A stretch of 64,000 nucleotides of DNA from assembly GCF_013374115.1 (NCBI RefSeq), contig NZ_AP022673.1, positions 586,501 through 650,500 on the forward strand. The letters are read 5' to 3'. The position numbers and the translations under genes are program-made. Positions 24,170-32,660 of the stretch are shown one piece after another. The stretch comes from Sphingomonas sp. HMP9. GTDB lineage: Bacteria > Pseudomonadota > Alphaproteobacteria > Sphingomonadales > Sphingomonadaceae. The notes beneath the pieces are model-generated. The model saw only the letters and a program-made list of their open reading frames with translations. It had not been told where the DNA came from and searched no databases. Within the stretch, counting starts at the first letter, position 1, and each line of letters starts with the position of its first letter.

Positions 24170-25558
24170 TTGTTCTTGTTGCTTTGCGCGAGCGCGCTCT
24201 GGTCGATGCCGGCGAAGGCCAGCAGCGATATCGGCTGCAACGCCAGCCGGAAGCTCAGCTTCGCGGTCTACAGCGGGTGTGACGACACCGCGATGATCGG
24301 CCCCCGCAACGACAGCTGGACCAGTCTGATCCTGCTGATGGCGGATCTGCCCGGCACAGCGCGCGCCCGGGGGCGTTGCTGGCATTGCCGGATTCGCAAC
24401 GCGGCATCGACGCCGTCTCGCTGGCGCAGGAGATCGACGCCAAGCTCCTTGAATGCGCATCCGGAACGGGTCGCGGCGGAGGCGGCGCAGGTTTCCGGCA
24501 GCGGCCCGAGCTTCTCCTGCTCGTCCGCGACGACTGCGATTGAGAAGACCATCTGTGCTGATCCGAAGCTCAGCGCCCTGGATCGTCAGATGGCGCAGTT
24601 GTTCGCGCTGGCGAAGCAGGGCGCGTTCAGTACCGGTACGTCCAACCAGTTGGCGGCGCAGCGAACGGCGCTGCAGGAGATGCGTGCCTGCGCAGCGGCG
24701 CGGACATCGCAACCGATCGCTGTTTGCCTGAAGGAGCACTACGTCGTTCGTAACCAGGAGCTGGCGATCGCTGCGCTCATCAAGGCGCCGACCACCGTGC
24801 TTCCTGCGCTACGAGCCGGGGATCCCGCTTTCGCGCCAATTCTCGAGGCCGTCCAGTTGTGGTCGCAAGCACCGATGGATGCGAACTGGTCCGCGCCGGA
24901 ACGCGCACAGGGCCGGCACCGGATCGCTGCGCTGCTGCAGCCTTATCTCACCTCGTTGCAGACTAACGCCGATCAGTCGTTCGGCAGTTCCATCCTGAGC
25001 GATCCGGGTGCCCACGGGGTCGCCGTGCGGAAGATCGATGATCTATTCCGTTCCGAACGACATTTCGCGGCTTTCCTCAACGTGCTCGGCCCCTATCTGG
25101 AGGAACCCAAACTTTCCGGCATGCCACGCGACCTGCCCTGCGCCGCGATCGTCCGCCACCCTAAGCTGCTCGACGCGACAGGCCCCGTATTCGGATCGAC
25201 GATGGATAATTTCGTCCTTGGCAACGATTGCAGCGCAAGCCTGCCGCCACTTCCCTCGCTAAATGCGATCGTAACAAAGCTGAATGCTCGTTGGCCGGAA
25301 TGCCAGGGGACGATCCGCTATGCCGCCTATGGCACGTTCAACCGTGCCGTTGACCAAGCGCGCCTGGGCTTCGCGCTGGCGGCGAAGACTGGATCGCTGC
25401 CGGCTCGCAAGGGCGTCACCAACGCAGATACGGCGACCGTCCAAGCGGATCTCACCGCGTATTATGTCGCCAATCTCCACCAAACCCCGTTAGCGGCAGC
25501 CAAGATGGCGCGGGATGCGCTGCTGGGAATTCTGCAGAACGCACATGCCTGTGACTGA
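24170..25558 (+). CDS. Exported protein with LprI-like (DUF1311) domain, possible local double frameshift
   Basis: 462 residues from TTG 24170. A signal peptide (1-18) is followed by a short Cys-containing part, a low-quality stretch (about 64-108), then a DUF1311-like domain (SFSCSSATTAIEKTICADPK, LSALDRQMAQLF) and a long helical C terminus. In the low-quality stretch the next frame reads LLALPDSQRGIDAVSLAQEI plus DAKLLECA, which looks like real protein, so a base change near CCCGGGGGCG (24367-24376) and a compensating one near 24465-24480 may have shifted about 30 codons. The overall frame stays open. The function is unknown beyond a possible lysozyme-inhibitor relation. Confidence 0.6.
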   Translation: MFLLLCASALWSMPAKASSDIGCNASRKLSFAVYSGCDDTAMIGPRNDSWTSLILLMADLPGTARARGRCWHCRIRNAASTPSRWRRRSTPSSLNAHPERVAAEAAQVSGSGPSFSCSSATTAIEKTICADPKLSALDRQMAQLFALAKQGAFSTGTSNQLAAQRTALQEMRACAAARTSQPIAVCLKEHYVVRNQELAIAALIKAPTTVLPALRAGDPAFAPILEAVQLWSQAPMDANWSAPERAQGRHRIAALLQPYLTSLQTNADQSFGSSILSDPGAHGVAVRKIDDLFRSERHFAAFLNVLGPYLEEPKLSGMPRDLPCAAIVRHPKLLDATGPVFGSTMDNFVLGNDCSASLPPLPSLNAIVTKLNARWPECQGTIRYAAYGTFNRAVDQARLGFALAAKTGSLPARKGVTNADTATVQADLTAYYVANLHQTPLAAAKMARDALLGILQNAHACD

Positions 25559-26069
25559 GTGCGCACGTGCAGGTGGTGACGCCGGGAAGGAGGCGCCCGA
25601 CGCGTGCCTTCGAGAGCACGACGGTGGCTTCATGACATTCGTGTTCAGTGGTGGCCGACGTTATGTCCACAAGAACGCCGACGCAGGCGATCCGATGACA
25701 TCGTTCCTGTACATGTCGTCGCATGACATGCGCGAGCTGCGGTGCAACGCCCGCTACGCCCAGGACGCATCAGCGGTTGAATCCGGCACTAGCCGTGAGC
25801 TCACCGGTCATTACTACCTGACATGCGTGATGGAGACGGGATCGGAGCTGGTGCTACGTCCCGATGGAAGCTTCGCCTGGTTCATGAGCTATGGCGCCGC
25901 GGATCAGGCGGCGGAGGGCAAGTGGCGGATCGATGGCGAAGCGGTCGTGCTGGAGGCCGGGCCGAGCGCTGGCGCAGAACCGGCCTTCCGGCAATTGCGG
26001 CTGCGAATCGACCATGGTGCGCTGCTCCTGAACGGCGCGGGTAAGGGCCGGTACGAGCGGCATCCGTAA
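25545..26069 (+). CDS. Hypothetical protein
   Basis: 174 residues from ATG 25545, which overlaps the end of the previous gene; ATG 25632 is another possible start. There is no signal peptide at the chosen start. The centre has paired cysteines and methionines (MTSFLYMSSHDMRELRCN). The end (ELVLRPDGSFAWFMSYGAAD, then GKWRIDGEAVVLEAG) is a lipocalin/TNFR13B-like beta pattern often seen in small domains that report a phenotype of loss of form; I cannot name it. The overlap suggests co-transcription with the LprI-domain gene. Confidence 0.5.
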   Translation: MPVTECARAGGDAGKEAPDACLREHDGGFMTFVFSGGRRYVHKNADAGDPMTSFLYMSSHDMRELRCNARYAQDASAVESGTSRELTGHYYLTCVMETGSELVLRPDGSFAWFMSYGAADQAAEGKWRIDGEAVVLEAGPSAGAEPAFRQLRLRIDHGALLLNGAGKGRYERHP

Positions 26070-26113
26070 ACGCTTGAGTTGATCCTGCGTACTGGCGGGG
26101 TAATACCCCGAGC

Positions 26114-26860
26114 ATGGATTATCGCCACCACCGTACGACCACGTTGCCAACGGGCTCTGCTCTTAGGCGTATTCCAGTGCGAGCGATGATCGTCGCCGTG
26201 GTCGCCAGCGCGTTGGCGGCATCGCCCTCCGTGGCCCAAGCCGAGGATGAGGCGGTGCCGACGCCGGCATCGCTGACGCAGGTGCTGTCCTGCCAGTCGC
26301 GCGACGCGCTCGGAACCTTTGCCGAGCGGCTTTTCCTGCAGAATCGCCCGCCGGCGTGGATGCGTCCGAGTAAGCTGCCCAAGGCGCTCGACGGTATGAT
26401 CGGGTTGTATGGCTTCGCGGTGAAGGGAAATGTCTCGGTGTTCGGGGAGCCGGTCGACCACGTCTATTTTATGAGCGACTGGGTCGTCGCGCTGCTGCCC
26501 CGCGCAAGCGCCGAGCGGGTTATTGCTGCCCAGAAGATGACGCGCGCGCCGATCGCGATGACGGAACAATATTACCGCTTCGTCGATCCCGAGACCGGGC
26601 CGATGATCGGCGGGTTCGCGCCGACCGGTGATGCGATGGCGAAAGTGTTTGTCGATGCCTTCGGCGGCGATCCGGGGGCGAAGACCGCGAAGGAGCCGCC
26701 GTCGCCGGATACGAAGATGCTGCTGGTCGGGTGCAACTACGCCGTGGCGTCTCAGGAGGATTTCCTGGCTGCGGCACGTGGCGCCGAGGATACGATGCGC
26801 AAGGCGGGCGCGGATATTCGACGGATGGTCGAAGATGGTGAGGCTCGCCGGCCACGGTGA
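26114..26860 (+). CDS. Exported hypothetical protein (248 residues)
   Basis: A basic N terminus, then a hydrophobic stretch (MIVAVVASALAASPSVAQA at about 25-43), gives a signal peptide; ATG 26186 nearer that stretch is an alternative start. The mature protein has LTQVLSCQSRDALGTFAERL, a beta-rich middle (GLYGFAVKGNVSVFGEPVDH, YFMSDWVVALL) and a helical end. No catalytic motif is recognised. It closes the run of exported proteins and is followed by the IS21-family element. Confidence 0.55.
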   Translation: MDYRHHRTTTLPTGSALRRIPVRAMIVAVVASALAASPSVAQAEDEAVPTPASLTQVLSCQSRDALGTFAERLFLQNRPPAWMRPSKLPKALDGMIGLYGFAVKGNVSVFGEPVDHVYFMSDWVVALLPRASAERVIAAQKMTRAPIAMTEQYYRFVDPETGPMIGGFAPTGDAMAKVFVDAFGGDPGAKTAKEPPSPDTKMLLVGCNYAVASQEDFLAAARGAEDTMRKAGADIRRMVEDGEARRPR

Positions 26861-26923
26861 TTACTTTGCGGAAGGCGTTCGGCCGGGAGTAGCGTGACTG
26901 CGGGGCGACCTGGCAGGATGCCT

Positions 26924-27145
26924 TTAGATCACGCAGATCATCACGATCGCCAAACACCCGCATATCCGGAACGCCGCGGGCATAGCCGATAGATGCGTGC
27001 TACCAAGCATTAGCAACTGGTTGCGTGTTCCGGAATGCGGCCTTTTCAGCCGGCTCGTGTCAAACGGACGATAGGCTTGAGCCGTTGCAATAGACGCGCC
27101 TGCGACCGAGGCGATCATTGCCGCCAACCTCCATAAACGTGCCAT
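26924..27145 (-). CDS. Small exported protein, uncertain
   Basis: 73 residues with a plausible signal peptide (MARLWRLAAMIASVAGASIA, TAQA) followed by a polar part and a hydrophobic C-terminal tail. The upstream sequence TTAGGGACG offers only a weak ribosome site. The IS21 element lies about 45 bases upstream, so promoter sequence may have been displaced. Kept with low confidence because the signal peptide is better than chance. Confidence 0.3.
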   Translation of the reverse strand: MARLWRLAAMIASVAGASIATAQAYRPFDTSRLKRPHSGTRNQLLMLGSTHLSAMPAAFRICGCLAIVMICVI

Positions 27146-27359
27146 ATAACGTCCCTAAGACTACGGCCGTGCTAGTGATATAATACAGCATGCTGATTCC
27201 GAGGCAAGCCGCCCCCTCATTCCGAAATAATGCCGCCCCCTGATTCCGAGAAATAGTCGCCCCCGGATTCCGAGATGATGTCGCCCCCTTGCGGGGTGGG
27301 TCGGACCGGGATCGCCGGCAGGGTTATCGTCGCTCCTTTGGGTCTGTCCGAAGGAGTGA

Positions 27360-28910
27360 ATGATGCCGGCGGGAAGGGTGAGTATGCGACGTGTCCGCGA
27401 GATGATGAGATACCGGTTCGAACAGGAGCTGGGATACAAGGCGATATCGCTGCGCGTGGGTGCGGTGCCCTCGACGGTGCGGGCGACCTTGAAGCGTGTC
27501 GCGGATGCGGGACTGAGATGGCCGCTGGACGAGACGCTCGGCGATGCTGCGCTGGAGGCATCACTTTACCGCGATGCGGGCAAGAAGACCGGCCACCGCC
27601 GCTGTCCCGAACCCGACTGGGCGCAAGTTCATCGCGAGCTGAAGCGCAAACATGTCACGCTGCAGGTGTTGTGGGACGAGTATATCGCCGAGCATCCGAC
27701 CGGCTATCGCTACAGCCGATTCTGCGACCTGTATCGCGGCTGGGCGATGAAGCTGCCGGTTACGATGCGGCAGAACCATGCGCCGGGTGACAAGCTGTTC
27801 GTCGATTATGCGGGCGACAAGATCGCGGTGGTGATCGACCGACTGACGGGCGAAGTGCGTGACGCGCATATCTTCGTGGCGGTGCTGGGGGCGTCCAGCC
27901 TGACCTATGCCGAGGGAAGCTGGACCGAGACGCTGCCCGACTGGCTGGCGGCGCACACGCGCGCGCTCGCAATGTTCGGCGGTGCGCCGGCGCTGTTCGT
28001 GCCCGACAATGCGAAGGTCGCGGTGATCAAGGCTTGTCTTTACGATCCGCAGGTCAACCGCAGCTATGCCGAGATGGCGGCGCATTACGACAGCACGGTG
28101 CTGCCGACGCGGCCGCGCCGCCCGCGCGATAAGGCAAAGGTAGAAGCTGCCGTGCTGATCGTCGAGCGCTGGCTGTTCGGACGCCTTCGGCGTCGGATCT
28201 TCTACAGCCTGGCCGAACTGAACGCCGCGATCGCCGGGTTGCTTGCCGAGCTGAACGATCGGCGCGTGCTGCGCCGGGTTGGGCAGACGCGTCGTCAGTT
28301 GTTCGAAGAGATCGACCGGCCCGCGCTGAAGCCGCTGCCAGCCGAGCCCTATGTCTACGCCGAATGGCGGCGCAGGCGCGCGGGACTCGATTATCACGTC
28401 GAGATCGAGCGGCATTATTACTCCGTCCCATACCGCTTCGCACGCGAGCCGATCGAAGCGCGGATCACCGCGGCGACCATCGAGCTGTTCCACAAGGGCG
28501 AGCGGATCGCCGCGCACATGCGCGGCTCGGGCAATGGCCGCCATACCACGATCCCGGAGCATATGCCCTCGTCGCACCGGCGCTTTGCCGACTGGACCGT
28601 GGAGCGGATCGCGCGCGATGCGACCGCGATCGGGCCATGTACGGCATTGCTGTGCGAGAAGATCCTCGTCGAACGGCGCCATCCCGAGCAGGGCTTCCGG
28701 GCCTGTATGGGCATCATGCGCATGACGCGCAGCTTCGGTGCCAAGCGGATCGAAGCGGCTTGTTCGCGCGCGCTCGATATCGGTGCGCTCACCTACGGCT
28801 CGGTCAGATCGATCCTCGACAAGAACCTCGACCAGATCCCGTCATCGCCTCCGGTTGAGAGCCCGCCGGTCGATCATCCCAACATCCGGGGCTCACGCTA
28901 TTATCACTGA
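27360..28910 (+). CDS. istA: IS21-family transposase
   Basis: 516 residues. An N-terminal helix-turn-helix part (RYRFEQELGYKAISLRVGAV, then PSTVRATLKR) is followed by an integrase-type DDE core: KLFVDYAGDK with the first aspartate near residue 144, FVPDNAKVAV with the second near 217, and KAKVEAAVLIVERW with the glutamate near 262. The C-terminal part has DYHVEIERHYYSVPYRF, the Mu-transposase-like segment. Two adjacent ATG codons (27360, 27363) follow GAAGGAG. It acts with IstB on the multiple terminal repeats. The frame is complete. Confidence 0.93.
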   Translation: MMPAGRVSMRRVREMMRYRFEQELGYKAISLRVGAVPSTVRATLKRVADAGLRWPLDETLGDAALEASLYRDAGKKTGHRRCPEPDWAQVHRELKRKHVTLQVLWDEYIAEHPTGYRYSRFCDLYRGWAMKLPVTMRQNHAPGDKLFVDYAGDKIAVVIDRLTGEVRDAHIFVAVLGASSLTYAEGSWTETLPDWLAAHTRALAMFGGAPALFVPDNAKVAVIKACLYDPQVNRSYAEMAAHYDSTVLPTRPRRPRDKAKVEAAVLIVERWLFGRLRRRIFYSLAELNAAIAGLLAELNDRRVLRRVGQTRRQLFEEIDRPALKPLPAEPYVYAEWRRRRAGLDYHVEIERHYYSVPYRFAREPIEARITAATIELFHKGERIAAHMRGSGNGRHTTIPEHMPSSHRRFADWTVERIARDATAIGPCTALLCEKILVERRHPEQGFRACMGIMRMTRSFGAKRIEAACSRALDIGALTYGSVRSILDKNLDQIPSSPPVESPPVDHPNIRGSRYYH

Positions 28911-28923
28911 AAGGAACACGACG

Positions 28924-29664
28924 ATGCTCGCACATCCGACCCTTGATCGGCTGAACGAAATGGGCCTGGCCGGTATGGCCAGGGCGTTTGACGAACTTGC
29001 CACCAATGCCGAAGCGGATCGGCTTACCCATCCCGAATGGCTGGCACTCCTCCTCGACCGCGAATGGGGTGTCCGCCACGATCGCAAGCTTGCCGCCAGG
29101 CTGCGGTTCGCCAAGCTGCGCCATCAGGCCTCGCCCGAGGACATCGATTATCGCAAACCCCGCGGGCTCGACCGCGCGCTGGTCGTGAAGCTCGTGGTCG
29201 GCGACTGGATCGCCGCACACGACAATCTGGTCATCACCGGACCCACCGGGGTCGGTAAGAGCTGGCTTGCCTGCGCGCTTGGTCACAAGGCCTGCCGCGA
29301 CGATCGCTCGGTGCTCTATCAGCGCGTCCCCAAGCTGTTCACCAGCCTCGCGCTTGCCCGCGGGGATGGTCGTCACGAACGCTTGCTGCGAAAGCTCGGC
29401 GGCGTGCAGCTACTCATCCTCGACGACTGGGGCCTGGAGCCGCTCGACGCACTCGCGCGCCACGATCTGCTCGAGATCCTCGAAGAACGCTACGGGCGGC
29501 GCTCGACGATCGTTACCAGCCAGCTGCCCATCGCCAGTTGGCATCAGGTGATCGCGGATCCGACCTATGCCGACGCGATCCTCGATCGCCTCGTCCACAA
29601 CGCCCATCGGCTCGACCTCGATGGCGATAGCATGCGGCGTGCGAAAACCAGCCAGATCGCTTGA
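28924..29664 (+). CDS. istB: IS21-family ATP-binding helper protein
   Basis: 246 residues of the IstB/DnaC-like AAA+ family. Walker A is ITGPTGVGKSWLACALG near residues 100-116, Walker B LLILDDWGLEPL near 159, and sensor-like TIVTSQLPIASWH near 193. It assists IstA in target choice and transposition. The ATG 28924 lies 14 bases after the istA stop, with AAAGGAACACG before it. It is intact. Confidence 0.93.
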   Translation: MLAHPTLDRLNEMGLAGMARAFDELATNAEADRLTHPEWLALLLDREWGVRHDRKLAARLRFAKLRHQASPEDIDYRKPRGLDRALVVKLVVGDWIAAHDNLVITGPTGVGKSWLACALGHKACRDDRSVLYQRVPKLFTSLALARGDGRHERLLRKLGGVQLLILDDWGLEPLDALARHDLLEILEERYGRRSTIVTSQLPIASWHQVIADPTYADAILDRLVHNAHRLDLDGDSMRRAKTSQIA

Positions 29665-29790
29665 CGTAAGCACCGAACGAAACAACAACGATCATTGCCG
29701 ACAAGGCCCCGCTTCCGGGGGGCGACATCATCTCGGAATCAGGGGGCGCGATCATCTCGGAAACGGGGGGCGACTTCGTCGGAATCAGCA

Positions 29791-30067
29791 TACAGCAAGC
29801 GCGCTGATGGAAGTGGCTGACTTTTCGTACGCCGTTCCACTCGGACAAGACAGGGCAGCCGATGTCTGGCCGGACGCCCGCTGCCCGGCAGCTGCCCTGA
29901 ACTGTTAAAGTCAAAATGGCTCTGACGCCGACGCTGCCAACGGTGTGCACGCCACTTGCGAGGCCGCGCCGGAGTCAGACGTGAACGAGGGGCCGGTTTC
30001 GTCGAGCCCCGAGGGCGCCGTGAACATCCACACATACGTCAAGCTGGCAGGTGAAAATGCTAGTCTG
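29791..30067. other. Gap between IS21 element and the DUF4272 gene
   Basis: It begins with the right TACAGCA target copy. I see no gene in the rest. Confidence 0.5.
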
Positions 30068-31168
30068 TCAGGTCGGCGTGTCCGTATAGTCCCAGGAAGT
30101 GCCGAAATCGTTCTGGAAGTTTGTGAGCCAGTTCAGCGCGACGTGGCGCTCCATCACGATGTCGCCGTTGAGGCGGTCGAGAGGCATATCTTTCTGACGG
30201 GCTTGCCGGACAATCCAGTGTTCAAGCCAGGTGCGATCCAAGGCGTCGAGGATTTCCCCTGCGGCGCGAAGCTGCACGCGGGCAGTCGCACCATCCAGCG
30301 CCAAGGCCTTGGCGGACGACCAGAGGAGGTCGACATCAATCATCCGGTTGCTGTTGCCGATGTCAGCCGCATCGATGCCGAGCGCCCATAACAACGTGTT
30401 GGCCGCCTCGTAGCGCCACGTCATTGCCGAGGCGGCGTCCTGATCGCTCCCTCTGGCTTCGAGGAAGGTCTTTTCCACTGGCGTGATTGCTGCGGCGCCG
30501 ACCGGATTTTGCTTGCGCTGCCCCGCCGGGATCGCGGCCATCCCAGTTGAACGCGCCTGGGCCTGTGCAGCCACGTAGAACAAGGCGAGCGCGCGCCGAA
30601 GCACGTCCTGCGGAGAGTGCAGCACCAGTTCGGCCTCGCCGATCGCAGGGGGGATGCTGACTGGCGGTTGCGGCGCGATGCCCGCGAGCGTTTCGCGGGT
30701 GCGCTGGCGGCGTTTAACGGCATCTTCCTGGTACGGCACAGCCGCTGATGGATCGCTGTCGCCATTGGCAGACAGAATCACCGCCATGTCAGGTGCCCGC
30801 ACTGACCCGTCGGGAAGGAAGAAAACCGCGTTGGCGACGCGCCCCCAGATTTCGATCCCCGCAAGGTCGTGTGTGGCGACCTCGAAGCTGAGATGGTTGT
30901 GGACGCGTTGAACGTGACGCCACAGATGGTAGCGGGCCGCAGTCATCTGCCCGTCCCCCCGACCCAGTACATAGCCGATGAAACCTTGCAGATGCTCAGC
31001 AAGCTCGGGATCGGACAGATCGCGCCGACCGACCGGCTTATGCAGAACATCCAACGGCGGCGCGACGCGCAGTGTGGAATAGGCATTGACGAGAAGCGGC
31101 TCGGCAGCATCGGGCGATTGTGTGCGGTCCGGCTCGGCCTTCCCCAAGAGACGTTTCAGCAGGCTCAT
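30068..31168 (-). CDS. DUF4272-type protein
   Basis: 366 residues from the second of two adjacent ATG codons (31168), which sits five bases after GGAGG; 31171 is the other. The N-terminal 170 residues are unassigned (LRVAPPLDVLHKPVGRRDLS, then VHNHLSFEVATHDLAGIEIW). The C-terminal half from DVLRRALALFYVAAQAQARS through PVEKTFLE to WRYEAANTLLWALGI and HVALNWLTNF matches the DUF4272 pattern, a helical domain of unknown role found in proteins next to toxins and other conflict-related genes. No signal peptide. It is divergent from the metallopeptidase-helicase pair across a 313-base gap and may be functionally linked. Confidence 0.65.
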   Translation of the reverse strand: MSLLKRLLGKAEPDRTQSPDAAEPLLVNAYSTLRVAPPLDVLHKPVGRRDLSDPELAEHLQGFIGYVLGRGDGQMTAARYHLWRHVQRVHNHLSFEVATHDLAGIEIWGRVANAVFFLPDGSVRAPDMAVILSANGDSDPSAAVPYQEDAVKRRQRTRETLAGIAPQPPVSIPPAIGEAELVLHSPQDVLRRALALFYVAAQAQARSTGMAAIPAGQRKQNPVGAAAITPVEKTFLEARGSDQDAASAMTWRYEAANTLLWALGIDAADIGNSNRMIDVDLLWSSAKALALDGATARVQLRAAGEILDALDRTWLEHWIVRQARQKDMPLDRLNGDIVMERHVALNWLTNFQNDFGTSWDYTDTPT

Positions 31169-31231
31169 CATCCCTCCACGAAATGCTATTCGGGCTGTTG
31201 GCAGATTCACACCCGGCGATCGGCACTTGCA

Positions 31232-31297
31232 TCTGAACGAACGGCAGCTTCTGGGCAACGAGCAAGGTTGTTAAATGACCTAATTGCGGGTCCACCG
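31232..31297 (+). repeat. Dispersed two-block repeat, copy 8
   Basis: Block one GAACGAACGGCAGCTTCTGG; block two AAATGACCTAATTGCGGGTC. It lies in the divergent promoter region (31169-31481) between the DUF4272 gene and the metallopeptidase-helicase pair, which holds no other gene. Confidence 0.55.
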
Positions 31298-31481
31298 ATC
31301 GACGGGCTATGGTGCATATCGGAGAACCGCTTGACCGAACGTCGGAACCGTAAGATCGCGCCGGCCCTTGAAAATTGGTCGCCTGCGAAACCAGAATCTT
31401 TCCAATCACCCCGCCCGACGAAAGACGTGACTGGACGATCGTTGTCGAAAATCTAGTATGTCGGCAGGCCGGGGATAGAAT

Positions 31482-32660
31482 TTGACCATTGCACCACCAC
31501 CACTCCAACCGCTCGCCTATCATCGCGCGGTCGTCGGATACCTGACCATTTCGGAGCCAGAAATCTGGCAATGGGCGATGGCGCACGAGGCGCGGGGGGA
31601 TCAGGTTGAAGAGGTCCGGTCGACGTTGCTGTGTCAGAATTACCGGCTCGACGTCGCGGCGCATCCCGAAATCTACGAGGATTGCAGGGCTGTACTGACG
31701 GCGCTGGCGGTCGAGGCGCCGGTGACGATCTATCAGGCGCCTGACACCACGATGAACGCCGCGCTCTGGTATGTGCCCGGGGAAATCCACCTCGTGTTGT
31801 ACGGCCCGGTGCTCGAAAAACTGTCGCGCGAAGAGCGTGTCGCGTTGTTCGGTCACGAACTGGCGCACTACAAATTATGGTCGATCGACGATGGTATCTA
31901 TCACGTCGCCACCACCGTGCTCGATCATGTGCTGGCCTATCCGAACGCTGCCGCCAGCCATGCCGAGACCGCGCGGATCTACCGGCTCACCACCGAACTC
32001 TATGCCGATCGCGGCGGTGCGGTCGCCGCCAACGCGACCGCGCCTGCGATCGCGACGCTGGTCAAGACGATGACCGGTTTGCTGAGCGTCGATGCCGAGG
32101 CCTATCTGCGGCAGGCGGCCGAACTCGAGGCGAGCAAGCCGGTGGCGGAAGGCGTCACGCATCCCGAGATATTCCTGCGCGCGCAGGCGCTCGACAAATG
32201 GTGGCGGGCGGACGTCGACCTGGAGGACTGGCTCGCAGAACGGATCCGCGGACCGCTGTCGATAGCCTCGCTGGACCTGTTGCGACAGCAGGACATGACC
32301 GCGATGACCCGCGCCGTGCTTGCCAGACTCGCCAAGGACCCGGCGGCCGGGGGCGAGGCGGTCGCGGCGCAGCTTCGGCGCTATTTCCCCGATTGGACCC
32401 CCGACGAGACGCCGATCGAGGCCGATGCCTTGGTCCCCGCCAGGATCGATACGGCGACTCGCGAGTATCTGATCGCGCTCAGCTTCGATCTGGCGATGGC
32501 CGATCCCGACAGTCGCGATGCGATGCTGGTCGCCGGTGCCCGGCTTGCCAAGGAGTATGACGGGCTCACCGCATTTCGCGATGCGCTCAAGCGCGATCTC
32601 AAAATGAACCGGCAAGCGATCACCCGTCTCCTCGCGCCGCTCGACAAGGTTTCCGCATGA
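31482..32660 (+). CDS. M48-type zinc metallopeptidase-like protein
   Basis: 392 residues from TTG 31482 with GGGGATAG upstream. The zinc site GHELAHYKLW (HEXXH at residues 125-129) and the third-ligand glutamate in TELYADRGGA (residue 172) follow a segment (APVTIYQAPDTTMNAALWYV) like the M48 proteases. Unlike HtpX or CAAX proteases there are no clear membrane helices, so it should be cytosolic. The C-terminal half is helical and unassigned. Its TGA overlaps the ATG of the giant helicase gene (ATGA at 32657-32660), so the two are translated together. I infer that the protease is a partner or effector of the helicase protein; no target is evident. Confidence 0.8.
   Translation: MTIAPPPLQPLAYHRAVVGYLTISEPEIWQWAMAHEARGDQVEEVRSTLLCQNYRLDVAAHPEIYEDCRAVLTALAVEAPVTIYQAPDTTMNAALWYVPGEIHLVLYGPVLEKLSREERVALFGHELAHYKLWSIDDGIYHVATTVLDHVLAYPNAAASHAETARIYRLTTELYADRGGAVAANATAPAIATLVKTMTGLLSVDAEAYLRQAAELEASKPVAEGVTHPEIFLRAQALDKWWRADVDLEDWLAERIRGPLSIASLDLLRQQDMTAMTRAVLARLAKDPAAGGEAVAAQLRRYFPDWTPDETPIEADALVPARIDTATREYLIALSFDLAMADPDSRDAMLVAGARLAKEYDGLTAFRDALKRDLKMNRQAITRLLAPLDKVSA

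Larger units (their letters stand above)
27191..29790 (+). mobile_element. IS21-family insertion sequence, complete, 2.6 kb
   Basis: It begins TGCTGATTCCGAGGC and ends with the inverse GTCGGAATCAGCA. The 7-bp direct repeat TACAGCA flanks it at 27184-27190 and 29791-29797. Inside each end lie repeated ATTCCGAG...GCCCCC units (four at left, 27191-27290; three at right, 29715-29790), the multiple terminal sites typical of IS21. It carries intact istA and istB, so it looks active. The insertion sits beside a TATAAT-like box in the left flank. Confidence 0.92.

Noticed and set aside
29976..30010. Possible extra copy of the dispersed repeat (GTGAACGAGGGGCCGG)
   Set aside because: Only part of block one matches and block two is missing.
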